In this document: one piece after another, positions 26,522 to 35,931 of the stretch
Numbering within the stretch: the first letter of the stretch is position 1
Layout of the letters: every line of letters begins with the position of its first letter
Source: Palsa-504 sp963744575
GTDB taxonomy: Bacteria > Actinomycetota > Actinomycetes > Streptosporangiales > Streptosporangiaceae
Length of the DNA stretch: 64,000 nt
NCBI GenBank assembly: GCA_963744575.1
Contig: CAVUUF010000011.1
Coordinates: forward strand, 1-64,000
Reading direction: 5' to 3'
Position numbers and translations under genes: made by a program
The notes under the pieces: model-generated
The model's input: the letters and a program-made list of their open reading frames with translations, nothing else
What the model was told of the DNA's origin: nothing
Database searches by the model: none

Positions 26522-27097
26522 GTGGAGAAGCGCAACCCCGATGGCAGCTTCGAGATCATCGACCTGGGCAGCCACGGCGGGACATACGTCAACGGCGAGC
26601 GGATCGCGCGCACGATGTTGACGGAGCAGGACATCATCAGCATCGGCCACACCACGTTCCGGCTCAGCGGCGGCGAACTGCGCCGGTACGCGGACGAAAG
26701 TCCCGGTAGCTCTCTTGCCATCACCGACGCGCATGAGGTGGTCGCGGCCTACTGGGCCGCGGCCGAGGCCCGGGACTGGGAGGCGTTCGGCGCGCTGTTT
26801 GCCGACGACGTGATCTACCGCGGCCCCCAGACCAGGGAGCAGGTCCGCGGCCGCGACGCCTACATCCGGTTCAACGTGGAGGGCTTCCCCTACGACTGGC
26901 ATCTCACCGTGCACCGAATCGTCGGCGAAGGCCAGCGCGCAGCCAGCTGGATCGAGTTCACCGGGCCAGAAGGCACCCAGCCTGGCCTGTGCTTCTTCGA
27001 TCTCGCCGACGACGGCAAGATCGCCCTGATCACCGACTTCTGGCCCGAGCCATACGAAGTTCCAGCCAGCCGCGCTCGTCTGGTCGAGCGCTACTGA
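26522..27097 (+). CDS. Chimera of half an FHA domain and a SnoaL-like domain
   Basis: 191 aa in one unbroken frame. Residues ~1-58 (FEIIDLGSHGGTYVNGERIA, then EQDIISIGHTTFRLSGGEL) are the C-terminal half of an FHA phosphothreonine-binding domain, with the conserved S/NGT-V-NG stretch, as at the N-terminus of FHA-ABC transporters. From ~residue 66 (ITDAHEVVAAYWAAAEARDW ... DVIYRGP ... DAYIRFN ... LITDFWP) it is a complete NTF2/SnoaL-like fold. The TTG-like start has no good RBS and the FHA core strands and Arg/Ser binding residues lie upstream and are missing. The SnoaL part may be the only functional gene, starting near 26718. Confidence 0.6.
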   Translation: MEKRNPDGSFEIIDLGSHGGTYVNGERIARTMLTEQDIISIGHTTFRLSGGELRRYADESPGSSLAITDAHEVVAAYWAAAEARDWEAFGALFADDVIYRGPQTREQVRGRDAYIRFNVEGFPYDWHLTVHRIVGEGQRAASWIEFTGPEGTQPGLCFFDLADDGKIALITDFWPEPYEVPASRARLVERY

Positions 27098-27255
27098 GTC
27101 TCCGAACAGGCTTATAGGCTCGCGCGATCGAGACGCCCATCCAGCGGTCACCTGCTCCTGGGTCATTCTCGCGTCGTCCGGCATCGCGGCGACGCCGCGC
27201 CGAAGAAACCCACATCACGAACATCCTCAACAGCGCGGCGCTCAAAGCCCTCCGC

Positions 27256-28005
27256 TCACCATCCCGGGCCCGCCTCGATCACTGCACGCACGCCGGCCCC
27301 GGTGGGCTGCACGCCGAAATCGGTGACCGCCCAGGTCAGGCCCGCCCGCTCCCACGGTCCGAGATCGGTGTCCGGCGGGAGTTCGGTGACCAGGTCGAGC
27401 TGGCCGTCCGGGCGCGCCTCCCGGATCGTGGCGGCCAGTTCGGCCAGCGCCTCGGGGCCGGGCAGGCCGATGATGAACAGGCCATCCCAGCGCAGCGCCC
27501 GCTGCACCGGCCGCCGGTTCGGCCACTCCCCAGCCACCCACACCGGGGGCCGCGGCCGCTGTACCGGGAGCGGCTCGAATTCCCCCGCCCAGTACCGGGT
27601 CAAGGCGTCCAGGCCCTGATCGAGCAGGTTCGCCCGCTCACGCGGGTCGGTCACCTCGCCGTACGGCTCCAGTTCGTTGTTCCGCGCGCTGCCGAGTCCG
27701 GCCCCGAAGGTCAGCCGGCCCGAGCTGAGCCAGTCCAGCGTGACCGTCTCCCTGGCCACCTTGTGCACCCTGCGGCGCGACAGCGGGGTGACGAGCGCGC
27801 CGATCCGTACCCGGGACGTGGCACAGGCCACCGCGGCGAGCGCCACCCACGGATCGGCCACGGCCCGCACTGGCGCGCGGTAGTTGATGTGGTCCCAGAC
27901 GAAAAAGCCGTCCCAGCCCCGGTCCTCAGCCCGGGCCGCCAGGTCGGCCAGCACCCGCGGATCGGCCAGCTCACCGAACGGCCCGACATCGATCGCTCGC
28001 TTCAC
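27256..28005 (-). CDS. LLM-class flavin-dependent oxidoreductase
   Basis: 249 aa luciferase-like monooxygenase fold using FMN or F420. AIDVGPFGELADPRVLADLA and GFFVWDHINYRAPVRAVADP form the first strands (with the D-H pair), then ATSRVRIGALVTPLSRRRVH, VTLDWLSSGRLTFGAGLGS and WVAGEWPNRRPVQRALRWDG. The family is usually 270-340 aa, so this is a short member; the C-terminal helices seem reduced. GTG start at 28005. Monocistronic, substrate unknown. Confidence 0.85.
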   Translation of the reverse strand: MKRAIDVGPFGELADPRVLADLAARAEDRGWDGFFVWDHINYRAPVRAVADPWVALAAVACATSRVRIGALVTPLSRRRVHKVARETVTLDWLSSGRLTFGAGLGSARNNELEPYGEVTDPRERANLLDQGLDALTRYWAGEFEPLPVQRPRPPVWVAGEWPNRRPVQRALRWDGLFIIGLPGPEALAELAATIREARPDGQLDLVTELPPDTDLGPWERAGLTWAVTDFGVQPTGAGVRAVIEAGPGW

Positions 28006-28202
28006 CCGGCCGATCTTAACTGCTCACCGGTGTCGGAAGCTGGCCGTTCGGGGCCCGGAATCCAGCCCGGGCACCGCCCCAGGCCGACTTGACCCCGTGC
28101 TTGACTGTGGCCTTTGACCGGCGCGTCTCGCTTCGGCGCGGGTATTGGTATCGGGTTCTTGTCCGTCGGATTACCGGCTGCCATCCTCTGGTCCGGGGGC
28201 GC

Positions 28203-28345
28203 TTACCGTGACGGCGCGATGGCGATTGCCTCGATCTCGACGAGCTGGCCCGGGCGGCGTAGGCATACGGGGCGCCAGGGAAGAGCCGGGGGCTGCGGAC
28301 AAGGTATACGGCCATGCCCACGGAGTCTGCCATGGCCCGGCAGCC
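28203..28345 (-). pseudogene. Possible RidA-type C-terminal remnant
   Basis: Minus-strand pieces ADSVGMAVYLVRSPRLFPG and RPGQLVEIEAIAIAPSR lie in two frames and together recall the end of a RidA/YjgF-family protein. About two thirds of the family length is missing. Weak call. Confidence 0.3.
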
Positions 28346-28427
28346 GCCACGGCCTGGGTGTTCTGCGCCGCTCCTCCTGGTCATCTGGTGGTACCAACCG
28401 GCGAAACCGCTGTCTTACCGTGGATGC

Positions 28428-28745
28428 ATGACCGCATGGGGCAGCCTGCCGCCCGCGCTGCCACCGCACGGCACGGTGCTGGCCTGGGCGCGAGGCTGCC
28501 GGTGCGAAGAGTGCGAACGCGAGCACCAGCGTTTCGTTTCCGAACTGGCACTGCGACGGCCGCTGAGGCTTCCCGCTGCGCCGGAGCCCCGCAAGCTGGA
28601 TGCCGACACTCTCGCCCGGCTGGAACCGGCGGTGAGCCAGTCTGAGTGCCCCGCGTGCGGCGCGCTGCCCCATCAGCGGTGCCGCAACCTGGCGTTCCCC
28701 CAGCATTTCGCGCCGACTCATCCTGAGCGCAGAAGCGGCCCGTGA
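28428..28745 (+). CDS. Small zinc-finger-type protein
   Basis: 105 aa with two cysteine clusters: RGCRCEECEREH near residues 24-35 and SECPACGALPHQRCRN...FAPTHPERR near residues 72-103. The second fits the phage/actinobacterial CPxC-G-x-P-x-x-x-C...H zinc-finger domain often fused to or found near small nucleic-acid-binding proteins. ATG 28428 starts the recognisable part; the RBS is not clear. Role unknown. Confidence 0.55.
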   Translation: MTAWGSLPPALPPHGTVLAWARGCRCEECEREHQRFVSELALRRPLRLPAAPEPRKLDADTLARLEPAVSQSECPACGALPHQRCRNLAFPQHFAPTHPERRSGP

Positions 28746-28891
28746 CCTGGGGTCCAAGGACCGCCGGCCACGGTACGCCAGATGGCCGCGGTGCACGCCT
28801 CACAGCCGCACCCTGCCCCTGCGACAAGCTGGCCACCCGTCATCCCCCGCCCGGCTGGTGGGGCGTGGCGCCTCGACCGGGACGGCTCGCG

Positions 28892-29536
28892 CTAGGTCAG
28901 AACCAGAGATGCCGGCGAGTGCTCGAACGTGCTGGACCCCGCGCACCAGCCGGCGTCGTCGTGGCACACGGGCAGCATCGGAGCGGAGACGGGCAGGTTC
29001 AGCCGCACCGGCCCCGAATCGCGAGGTGTGACAGCGGGGACGACAGCGGGGCGGCCGTCGGGATCACCGGGATGGCGGCGCTTGCGCGGGACTCCTTCTG
29101 CCCGATCGAACAGGGCCGGCCGGTGGTCGATGCGGACCACGGTCTGCCGCTCCGCCCGCCACAGCACTCCTTCGCCGGCCCACTCGAAGGCCAGCACCCG
29201 TCCGGACAGCGCAACGGTCAACGGCATCAAGTTGCGGCCGGCGGGCAAGCCCGGCAACCTCGGGCTCGACAGGGCGTGGAAGCCACACGTGCACCCCGGA
29301 TCGGGGGCGTCGTGAGCGCCCCGGAACCGGCATGTGGCCCTTGCGTCGACCGGATAGCCGGAACCGCCCGTCAGCGGAACGAACAGGTCGCCCACTTGCC
29401 GGGCCAGTTTGTGGGCCCACACCACCCACAGCCCGTCCACGGTCGTGGTCAGATGCTCTTCGAGTTCATCGGGCAGGCCAGGCCGAATGCCGGTACCGGC
29501 CACGAAGTCCGCTACTAGCCGATCTCCCCTGCACAT
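28892..29536 (-). CDS. Conserved hypothetical protein with CxC motif
   Basis: 214 aa, unknown function. ATG 29536 follows GAAGAGG. Notable segments: VDGLWVVWAHKLARQVGDLF, TCRFRGAHDAPDPGCTCGFH (four-residue Cys pair C-x-C plus an upstream Cys), RLPGLPAGRNLMPLTVALSG, VLAFEWAGEGVLWRAERQTV. The mixture of beta-strands and a CxC/H cluster suggests a metal-binding single domain; I recall D-P-G-C-T-C-G-F in unannotated actinobacterial proteins. No signal peptide or membrane helix. Monocistronic, divergent from the LuxR regulator. Confidence 0.65.
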   Translation of the reverse strand: MCRGDRLVADFVAGTGIRPGLPDELEEHLTTTVDGLWVVWAHKLARQVGDLFVPLTGGSGYPVDARATCRFRGAHDAPDPGCTCGFHALSSPRLPGLPAGRNLMPLTVALSGRVLAFEWAGEGVLWRAERQTVVRIDHRPALFDRAEGVPRKRRHPGDPDGRPAVVPAVTPRDSGPVRLNLPVSAPMLPVCHDDAGWCAGSSTFEHSPASLVLT

Positions 29537-29805
29537 GGCGACCTCTTCTCTCAAGTAGCTAACCCGAGGGTAACCCTTGACCCGAGGTTTCAGCACCGAG
29601 ATTCCGGACCGCAGGCTCAGCACCGTCTCCATGGCAGGCGCCGAACGCGCCGCAGGCGCGGCGAGACGGCCCGCCGCCGAATCCGATCAGCCGACCGCTC
29701 CAGCTCACCAGCGACGTCATGCGGCCAGGACGCGGCCGGGCGGGAAACCGTCCAGTGACCGATGCGCGGCTGGACATGTTCCGGCGGACGGAGGATGGTC
29801 GGGGA

Positions 29806-31847
29806 ATGGACCGGATCAGCGGCCGCCGCGATCAGGCGGCCACTGATTCAATGGAACTGATCGGCCGCGAGCCGGAGATCCAGCAGCTGCGCCTGTTCGT
29901 CCGCAGGCTCACCCAGGGAGCAGGGGAAGCGCTCCTGTTGTCGGGTGACCCGGGCGTAGGAAAGACCTCCCTGCTGGACCATGCCGCCGCCATCGCCGCC
30001 GACTCCGGGATCAGGCTGCTGCGGGCGACCGGGTCGCAGTTCGAAGCCGACATCTCCTTCGCCGCCCTCCACCAGCTGCTCCACCCGTGCTTCGCCGAAC
30101 TGCCCCAGCTGAGCCCGTTGCACGCCCGGACTCTGAACGTGGCCCTGGGCCTGGGCGAAGGGCCGCCGCCCGCACAACTCCTCGTCGCCAGCGCGGTCTT
30201 GGCGCTGCTGCAACAGGCCTCCAAGGAGCAGCCACTGCTGCTCATCGTCGATGACCTGCCGTGGCTGGATCGCGCCAGCGCGCTCGTGCTCGGCATGGTG
30301 GCACGTCGCCTCGCCGGCCTTCCGGTAGCCATCCTCGCCGCGTGCCGGAGCGGCGAACCCAGCTTCTTCGACCAGGGGAACCTGCCTGTCACGCGCGTGG
30401 AGCCGCTGTCGGAAGAGGCGGCGGCCGAGTTGCTGGCCAACCGCTATCCGGTGATGACAGCGCGCGTGCGGCGGCGGCTGCTGGACGCGGCCCTGGGAAA
30501 CCCGCTCGCCCTGCTCGAGCTGCCGGTCTCCCTCGGCGACCTGGCCCACACCGTGGCTGGAACCCTTCCCGCAGCCCTGCCTCTCGGTCGTCGGCTGCAG
30601 ACGGTCTTCGCCTCCCGTGTCCGAGCGCTAAGCCCCTCGGTCTACGAACTGCTGCTCCTGGCGGTCCTGGACGGCACGGGCGATCTGCGCCTCGTCCGGG
30701 CGCTCGCCGCCGACCGCGACGGGGAGGGCCTGGAACCGGCCGAGCGTGCCGGGCTCGTGCGCGCCGAAGAGCCCACCGCGCGCCTGACGTTTCGCCACCC
30801 GCTCATCCGGTCTGCGATCGTGGAACTGTCGACCAGCGAGCAGCGTCGCCGCGCTCACGCCGAGCTCGCCACCCGGCTCGCCGACCAGCCCGAACGGCAC
30901 GCCTGGCACCTGGCCGAGGCCACCGAGGAACCCGACGAGCGGGTCGCCGCGCTCCTTCAGGAGGTCGCTCACGCCAATCTGCGGCGCGGCAACTCGGTCG
31001 GCGCCGTCACCGAGCTGCTGCGCGCCGCCGAGCTCAGCCCTTCCGGGAAGGGCCGGAGCGGACGGCTGGCCGAAGCCGCCTACCTGGGATCCATCGTCAC
31101 CGGTGACCTGCGCGACGCCCCCCGCCTCCTGGAGCAGGCCCGCCGCGCCCACCCCGGCCCCGGCGGTCCGCTCTCGGCCGCCGTGGCCGGCGCCTATCAC
31201 CTGCTCCACGGCGACGGCGACGTCGACACCGCCCACCGGCTGCTGACCACCGCCATCTACGAACTGGACGACCCCCGCGATGCCCACAACAAGGTCCTGA
31301 TCGAAGCGCTCTACACCCTGATCATGATCTGCTTCTTCGGCGGCCGCGCCGACCTGTGGCCGCCGCTGCAGAACGCCGTCGACCGCCTCACCCCGCGCCC
31401 ACCCGAACCGACACCGCCGCCCTCGAACAGGCGATCATCGAACCGGGCAACGAGCGCTGGCCCTTCGACCTGGCCCGCATCCAGCTCACCTACGGCTCCC
31501 ACCTGCGCCGCATCAAGCACACCACCCACGCCCGGCGCCAGCTAGCCGCCGCCGCGCAAACCTTCCGCCGGCTCGGAGCGATCCCCTGGGCGGCCCGCGC
31601 GGACCGTGAACTGCGGGCCACCGGCATCACCGTCTCGACGGCCGACACCGGGCTGGCCTCCCTCACCCCGCAACAACGACAGATCGCCCTGCTCGCCGCG
31701 GCAGGCCACACCAACAAAGAGATCGCCGCCCGCCTCTTCCTCTCCCCGCGAACCGTCTCCACCCACCTCTACCAGGTCTTCCCCAAACTCGGCATCACCA
31801 CCCGCGCCGCCCTCCGCGACGCGCTCGCCGATACGCGTCCCGAATGA
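29806..31847 (+). pseudogene. LuxR-family (LAL) regulator with internal loss and frameshift
   Basis: Large ATP-binding LuxR regulator. MELIGREPEIQQLRLFVRR opens the AAA domain, LLSGDPGVGKTSLLDHAA is the Walker A (near residue 45), LLLIVDDLPWLDRASALVLG the Walker B. TPR-like helices follow to ~31400, where the frame shifts; the second frame (DTAALEQAIIEPGNERWPFD ... LTPQQRQIALLAAAGHTNKE, IAARLFLSPRTVSTHLYQVF) contains the complete C-terminal HTH. The total (~680 residues) is shorter than the usual 850-950, so ~200 TPR residues seem deleted at the frameshift point. Start is uncertain; ATG 29806 follows GGAGG at 12 nt, ATG 29851 starts the conserved part. Confidence 0.75.
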
Positions 31848-31954
31848 AAATGGGCCGAACGAGCGGCAGTACTCAGGCCCTGTACCGGTGCAGTCCAGCG
31901 CCCGGGACGCTGGCCAGCACCTGACGGCAATGGCGCGATCGCTACGGCTTGCGG

Positions 31955-33256
31955 TCAGTGCGCCCGCTCCCGGGCATCGTGATCATGACCGGCGGCGGGC
32001 TGCAGCACGGACGAGCCGAGCCATTGGCAGGCCCGCAGGGCCAGTTCTACCTCATACCGGTTCTCGCCCACCGGCCGGCCCAGGCTTTCCTTCGCCTTGC
32101 GGATCCGGTACTGGACCGTGTTCTTGTGCAGTATCAGCTGCTCGGCAGTCGTCTTATAGCTCCCGCCGGTCTGCAGGAAGACCAGCAGGGTCTCGCGCAG
32201 CCCGGCGTGGTGCTCGTCGTCGGCGGCCAGGCCCGCCAGCGTGCCGAGCACCCACGCCCGCAGCAGCTCGGCGGACCCGAGCATCATGGCGATCGGCGCG
32301 ACCTCGCCGAACGCCACCGCCCGCGGCGCGGGCGAACCCGCGGCGAGCACGACCGCCTGGGCCGCGAGGGCCTGCCGGTGGGTCAGGCGGAATCCCACCG
32401 CTCCCTTCGCCGCGTCGCCGAAGGCGAAACGGACATCCGCGTCCACCCCGGCCGCCGCCGCCGGGTCGAAGGTGTCGCGGATCCCTAGCGGCAGCCATGC
32501 CCACGCGCTGGATTCGTCGCGCGGCAGGAACACCGGATCACCCAGGCAGGCCACCTTCCCCGCCACGTGCCCGATCGCCTGCTCCAGCCGGGTGATCTCA
32601 TCCGCGGCGCTCGCCGCGTCGCCCACCCAGCACACCAGGCCCACGTGATACTGGCGCAGCCGGTAGCCCAAGGTGGCCTCCGCCGCACCCACATCGATCC
32701 GCCCGCCCGCCAGCAGGTCACGGATCCGCGCGGCCCGCGCGGCGCTCCGGTTCCGCAGCCAGTTCTCCCGGGCCTGCGCGTAGGCGGCGACCATCTCCTC
32801 CGAAGTCTGGTCGATGTATCCGGCCACCACCCGGAAGATGCTCAGCGTGGCCGCGCTGAGCATCTCCGCGTTCCCGGCCTGGCGGGCCAGTTCCCTGAGC
32901 ATCCAGTCAGAGAAGCACACGTGCCCGACCCGGTAGGCGCGCAGTAGCGCGGCCAGCGGCGTCCCCCGCTGGGCCAGCCGCCGCGCGTATTCGGTCGCCG
33001 CGGCCGGAGCCTGCACCGCGGCGAGGTCGATCCGGTGCTGCACGATCTGCAGGCAGGTATCCACGTTGCTGTCCACGCTCGAGGCGAGCAGCGTGAGCAC
33101 CGGCTTGTCGTCGCGTAGCTGCGGGATCTCCCGGAGTATCGCCTGGTAGACATCCTCGGACACCGCGGCGCTCCGGCGGGCGACCGCTGCCGCGACATCG
33201 GCCATCAGCTCGGCGACCGCGGGATGATCGATCTCCACCTGCGGATTCTTACACAT
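31955..33256 (-). CDS. PucR/CdaR-type helix-turn-helix regulator
   Basis: 433 aa. Residues ~10-160 are helical (RsbR-like sensory region, GTPLAALLRAYRVGHVCF), residues ~165-300 contain a GGDEF-related central domain, and the C-terminus holds the PucR HTH: LRETLLVFLQTGGSYKTTAE, LILHKNTVQYRIRKAKESLG near residues 350-395. Such regulators control catabolic or transport genes. It is divergent from the MFS pump at 33433 with a ~175-bp shared region, so that pump is the likely target. Start ATG/GTG 33256 taken as in the longest frame; no strong RBS is seen. Confidence 0.88.
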   Translation of the reverse strand: MCKNPQVEIDHPAVAELMADVAAAVARRSAAVSEDVYQAILREIPQLRDDKPVLTLLASSVDSNVDTCLQIVQHRIDLAAVQAPAAATEYARRLAQRGTPLAALLRAYRVGHVCFSDWMLRELARQAGNAEMLSAATLSIFRVVAGYIDQTSEEMVAAYAQARENWLRNRSAARAARIRDLLAGGRIDVGAAEATLGYRLRQYHVGLVCWVGDAASAADEITRLEQAIGHVAGKVACLGDPVFLPRDESSAWAWLPLGIRDTFDPAAAAGVDADVRFAFGDAAKGAVGFRLTHRQALAAQAVVLAAGSPAPRAVAFGEVAPIAMMLGSAELLRAWVLGTLAGLAADDEHHAGLRETLLVFLQTGGSYKTTAEQLILHKNTVQYRIRKAKESLGRPVGENRYEVELALRACQWLGSSVLQPAAGHDHDARERAH

Positions 33257-33432
33257 TCCGGCGCACCTGCCGAGGGGCGGCCGATAGCGCGTCTATCCAG
33301 GCCGTGACGAACGTCTCGTTGCCGTGGCCGCTGCCGGGGAAGAGGCCTGGTGGTCATCTAGTTGCAAACCAGGAATAGTTGTATGAGCGCAAGTATCCGG
33401 GGCGTGGTCCCGTACCAGCGAGGTGAACGTAC

Positions 33433-34905
33433 TTGCCCGAACTGAGCCGCCAGCGCCGCCTGCTGGTGCTGGGCATCTGCTGCATGAGCCTGTTCATTGT
33501 CGGCCTGGACAGCACGATCGTGAACGTCGCGCTGCCGTCGATCGGACGTGAGCTTCATGCGTCGGTATCCGGGCTGCAGTGGACGATCGACGCGTACGCG
33601 CTGGTGCTGGCGAGCCTGCTGATGTTCTCCGGTTCGACCGCAGACCGGATCGGGCGCCGGAAGACGTTCCAGGCGGGCCTGGCCGTGTTCACGGTCGGCT
33701 CGCTACTGTGCAGCCTGGCCCCCGGCCTGGGCTGGCTCGTCGCCTTCCGGATGATCCAGGCGGTGGGCGGCTCGATGCTCAACCCGGTGGCGATGTCCAT
33801 CATCGCTAACACGTTCACCGATCCGGCCGAACGCGCCCGGGCGATCGGCGTCTGGGGCGGCGTGTTCGGCCTGAGCGTGGCGCTGGGCCCGGTGGCTGGA
33901 GGCGCGCTGGTCGATTCGGTCGGCTGGCGCGGCATCTTCTGGGTCAACATCCCGGTCGGGATCGCGGCGATCGTCCTGACGGCGCTGTTCGTGCCCGAGT
34001 CCCGGGCCGCCCGGCACCGTCGGCCCGACCCGGTGGGCCAGGTCCTGGTCATCGTCTTGCTGGCCTCGCTGACATACGCGATCATCGAGGGCCCCGGCTC
34101 GGGCTGGGCATCGGCCAAGATCCTGTTCTTCTTCGGTCTCGCCTTGGTGGCGCTGATCATGTTCGGCGCCTGGGAGCCGCGGCGCGCCGATCCGCTCATC
34201 GATCCCAGGTTCTTCCGCAGCGCGCCATTTTCGGGGGCGACGGCCACCGCGGTGACCGCGTTCGCGGCGATGGGCGGCTTCTTGTTCCTCAATACCTTGT
34301 ACCTGCAGGACGTCCGGGGATTCAGCCCGCTGGCGGCTGGGCTCTACCTGCTGCCTATGGCGGTGACGATGGCGGTCTGCGCGCCGCTGGCCGGGCGGAT
34401 CGTCGCCGCCCGGGGGGCCCGGATCCCGCTGGTGATCGCCGGCCTCGCCCTGATCGCCGGCGGCGCGCTGCTGACCAGGCTGACCGACACGGCGGGTACC
34501 GGCTTCCTGGTGATCAGCTACATGATCTTCGGTGCCGGGTTCGGCCTGGTGAACGCGCCGATCACCAACGCCGCGGTGTCCGGCATGCCCCGCCAGCAGG
34601 CGGGCGTCGCGGCCGGCGTCGCCTCCACCAGCCGGCAGGTGGGCACCTCGCTCGGCGTGGCGGTCATGGGCTCAGCGCTGAACGGCAACCTGCATGGCGC
34701 GATGCGCACCGGGTTCGTGCCCGCCAGCCAGCCCGGCTGGTGGATCGTGGCCGCCTGCGGCGCGATCATACTGATCCTCGGCATCGCCACGACCGGCCGG
34801 TGGGCGCGCCGCACCGCGGCCCGGACCGCCGCCCGGCTCGAACCGGCCGCAGGCACGCCACCTGCCAGAAGCGAGGCTGGCCTTACCGGGATGTCGCGCG
34901 CCTGA
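33433..34905 (+). CDS. MFS drug:H+ antiporter, DHA2 (14-helix) family
   Basis: 490 aa membrane pump. LDSTIVNVALPSIGRELHAS (motif D1), FSGSTADRIGRRKTF (motif A), VWGGVFGLSVALGPVAGGAL (motif C, antiporter-specific G-P-x-x-G-G) and ~14 hydrophobic helices. TTG start 33433 preceded by AGGTGA. The C-terminal ~25 residues (GTPPARSEAGLTGMSRA) are not membrane and the 3' end overlaps a WhiB remnant on the other strand. Divergent PucR-type regulator is the probable controller. Substrates unknown. Confidence 0.9.
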   Translation: MPELSRQRRLLVLGICCMSLFIVGLDSTIVNVALPSIGRELHASVSGLQWTIDAYALVLASLLMFSGSTADRIGRRKTFQAGLAVFTVGSLLCSLAPGLGWLVAFRMIQAVGGSMLNPVAMSIIANTFTDPAERARAIGVWGGVFGLSVALGPVAGGALVDSVGWRGIFWVNIPVGIAAIVLTALFVPESRAARHRRPDPVGQVLVIVLLASLTYAIIEGPGSGWASAKILFFFGLALVALIMFGAWEPRRADPLIDPRFFRSAPFSGATATAVTAFAAMGGFLFLNTLYLQDVRGFSPLAAGLYLLPMAVTMAVCAPLAGRIVAARGARIPLVIAGLALIAGGALLTRLTDTAGTGFLVISYMIFGAGFGLVNAPITNAAVSGMPRQQAGVAAGVASTSRQVGTSLGVAVMGSALNGNLHGAMRTGFVPASQPGWWIVAACGAIILILGIATTGRWARRTAARTAARLEPAAGTPPARSEAGLTGMSRA

Positions 34906-35010
34906 CCTGGCCGCGGACGGCCGGCTGGTCGCGGCGCAGGGCCTGTTGCCGCTCTTCCAGAGTCCTCCCGCCCCAGATGCCGTGGACCGGCGCGTTGGCG
35001 TAGGCGAGGG
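34883..35010 (-). pseudogene. C-terminal remnant of a WhiB-like protein
   Basis: On the minus strand YANAPVHGIWGGRTLEERQQ ends in a short basic tail and a stop at 34883-34885. The G[VI]WGG motif followed by T-x-x-E-R is the C-terminal signature of WhiB Fe-S regulators. The cysteine-containing N-terminal part is missing (replaced by unrelated sequence at ~35010). The fragment overlaps the 3' end of the MFS gene by 23 nt. Confidence 0.65.
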
Positions 35011-35236
35011 GTGGACCTGCTGCCCTCCCTCCGCCCGTTCATGCCGTTGGCCGGAGGCCGGCTGATGACGCGGCTGCCTTGACAGATCCGCATGGGTTTG
35101 GGAGCGGATCCTGCTGGGAGTTATGGCAGTGACCAGCTAAGTGCCGGAGCCGGGGAGGACGGATGGCAACAACCAGGCAGACCAAGGCAGTCCCGCGGCC
35201 CTCTAAGGACGGGCGAATGCTGGCGAGTCTAACCTG

Positions 35237-35797
35237 TTGTCCTTGTGCGCCTTTGGGTGGCTTATGCGCGCTGACCTCCCCGACAGATCGGCTCGACCCG
35301 GCGGCCGAGTCAGTCACAGAGGGCTGCAACCGGCCGGAGCCGGCGGCGTGCCGCCGATCGTGGACATGGCATTCGATGCCAGCACGCTGCATACGGTCCG
35401 GACGGAGGTGCGAGGATGCGCCATCCAGGCAGGGCTTCCCGAAGATCGGATCGCGGATGTGGTGCTGGCCGTCCACGAGCTGGCCGCCAACGCCATCAGG
35501 TATGGCGGCGGAGCAGGACGACTTCGGGCCTGGAACCCGGCCGGAGCACTGCACTACCAGGTTGACGACGGTGACCGGCGTGCGTCTACCGAGCCGGAAG
35601 CTGACCACGGTGATATTGCGACGGCCGAGCCGAGTTTCACCTCGAACCACACCATGGTCAATTCGCTGCCATGCGAGCCGGGTCACGGCTTGTGGGTAGT
35701 ACAGCAGGTGGCCGATCGGATGCAATCGCTGTCCGGCTCTCGCGGAACCAGCGTCATGGCTACGTTTGGAATCCCGCCCGGCATCTCACGTGAATGA
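35237..35797 (+). CDS. HATPase_c-domain protein (anti-sigma RsbW-like)
   Basis: 186 aa in this frame; conserved part begins ~35366 (MAFDASTLHTVRTEVRGCAI). VVLAVHELAANAIRYGGGAG is the N-box (catalytic Glu and Asn) of GHKL ATPases, followed by a weak G1 region (YQVDDGDRR) and the G2 box PGHGLWVVQQVADRM, ending RGTSVMATF. Small cytosolic ATPases of this type act as anti-sigma kinases. The N-terminal ~40 residues look unconserved; the true start may be ATG 35366. The G1 motif departs from DxGxG and activity is uncertain. Confidence 0.65.
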   Translation: MSLCAFGWLMRADLPDRSARPGGRVSHRGLQPAGAGGVPPIVDMAFDASTLHTVRTEVRGCAIQAGLPEDRIADVVLAVHELAANAIRYGGGAGRLRAWNPAGALHYQVDDGDRRASTEPEADHGDIATAEPSFTSNHTMVNSLPCEPGHGLWVVQQVADRMQSLSGSRGTSVMATFGIPPGISRE

Positions 35798-35931
35798 GCC
35801 ACGGCGGATGGTGCGATCCCAGGTACCGGGGAGGAACCCGCCTGGTCACAGCCCGCCGGGCCGGGCCGGCGTACGCTCGGGCCATGGCGCTCGCTGTCAT
35901 GATCGAAGCCGCCTGACGACTGGAGATCATC

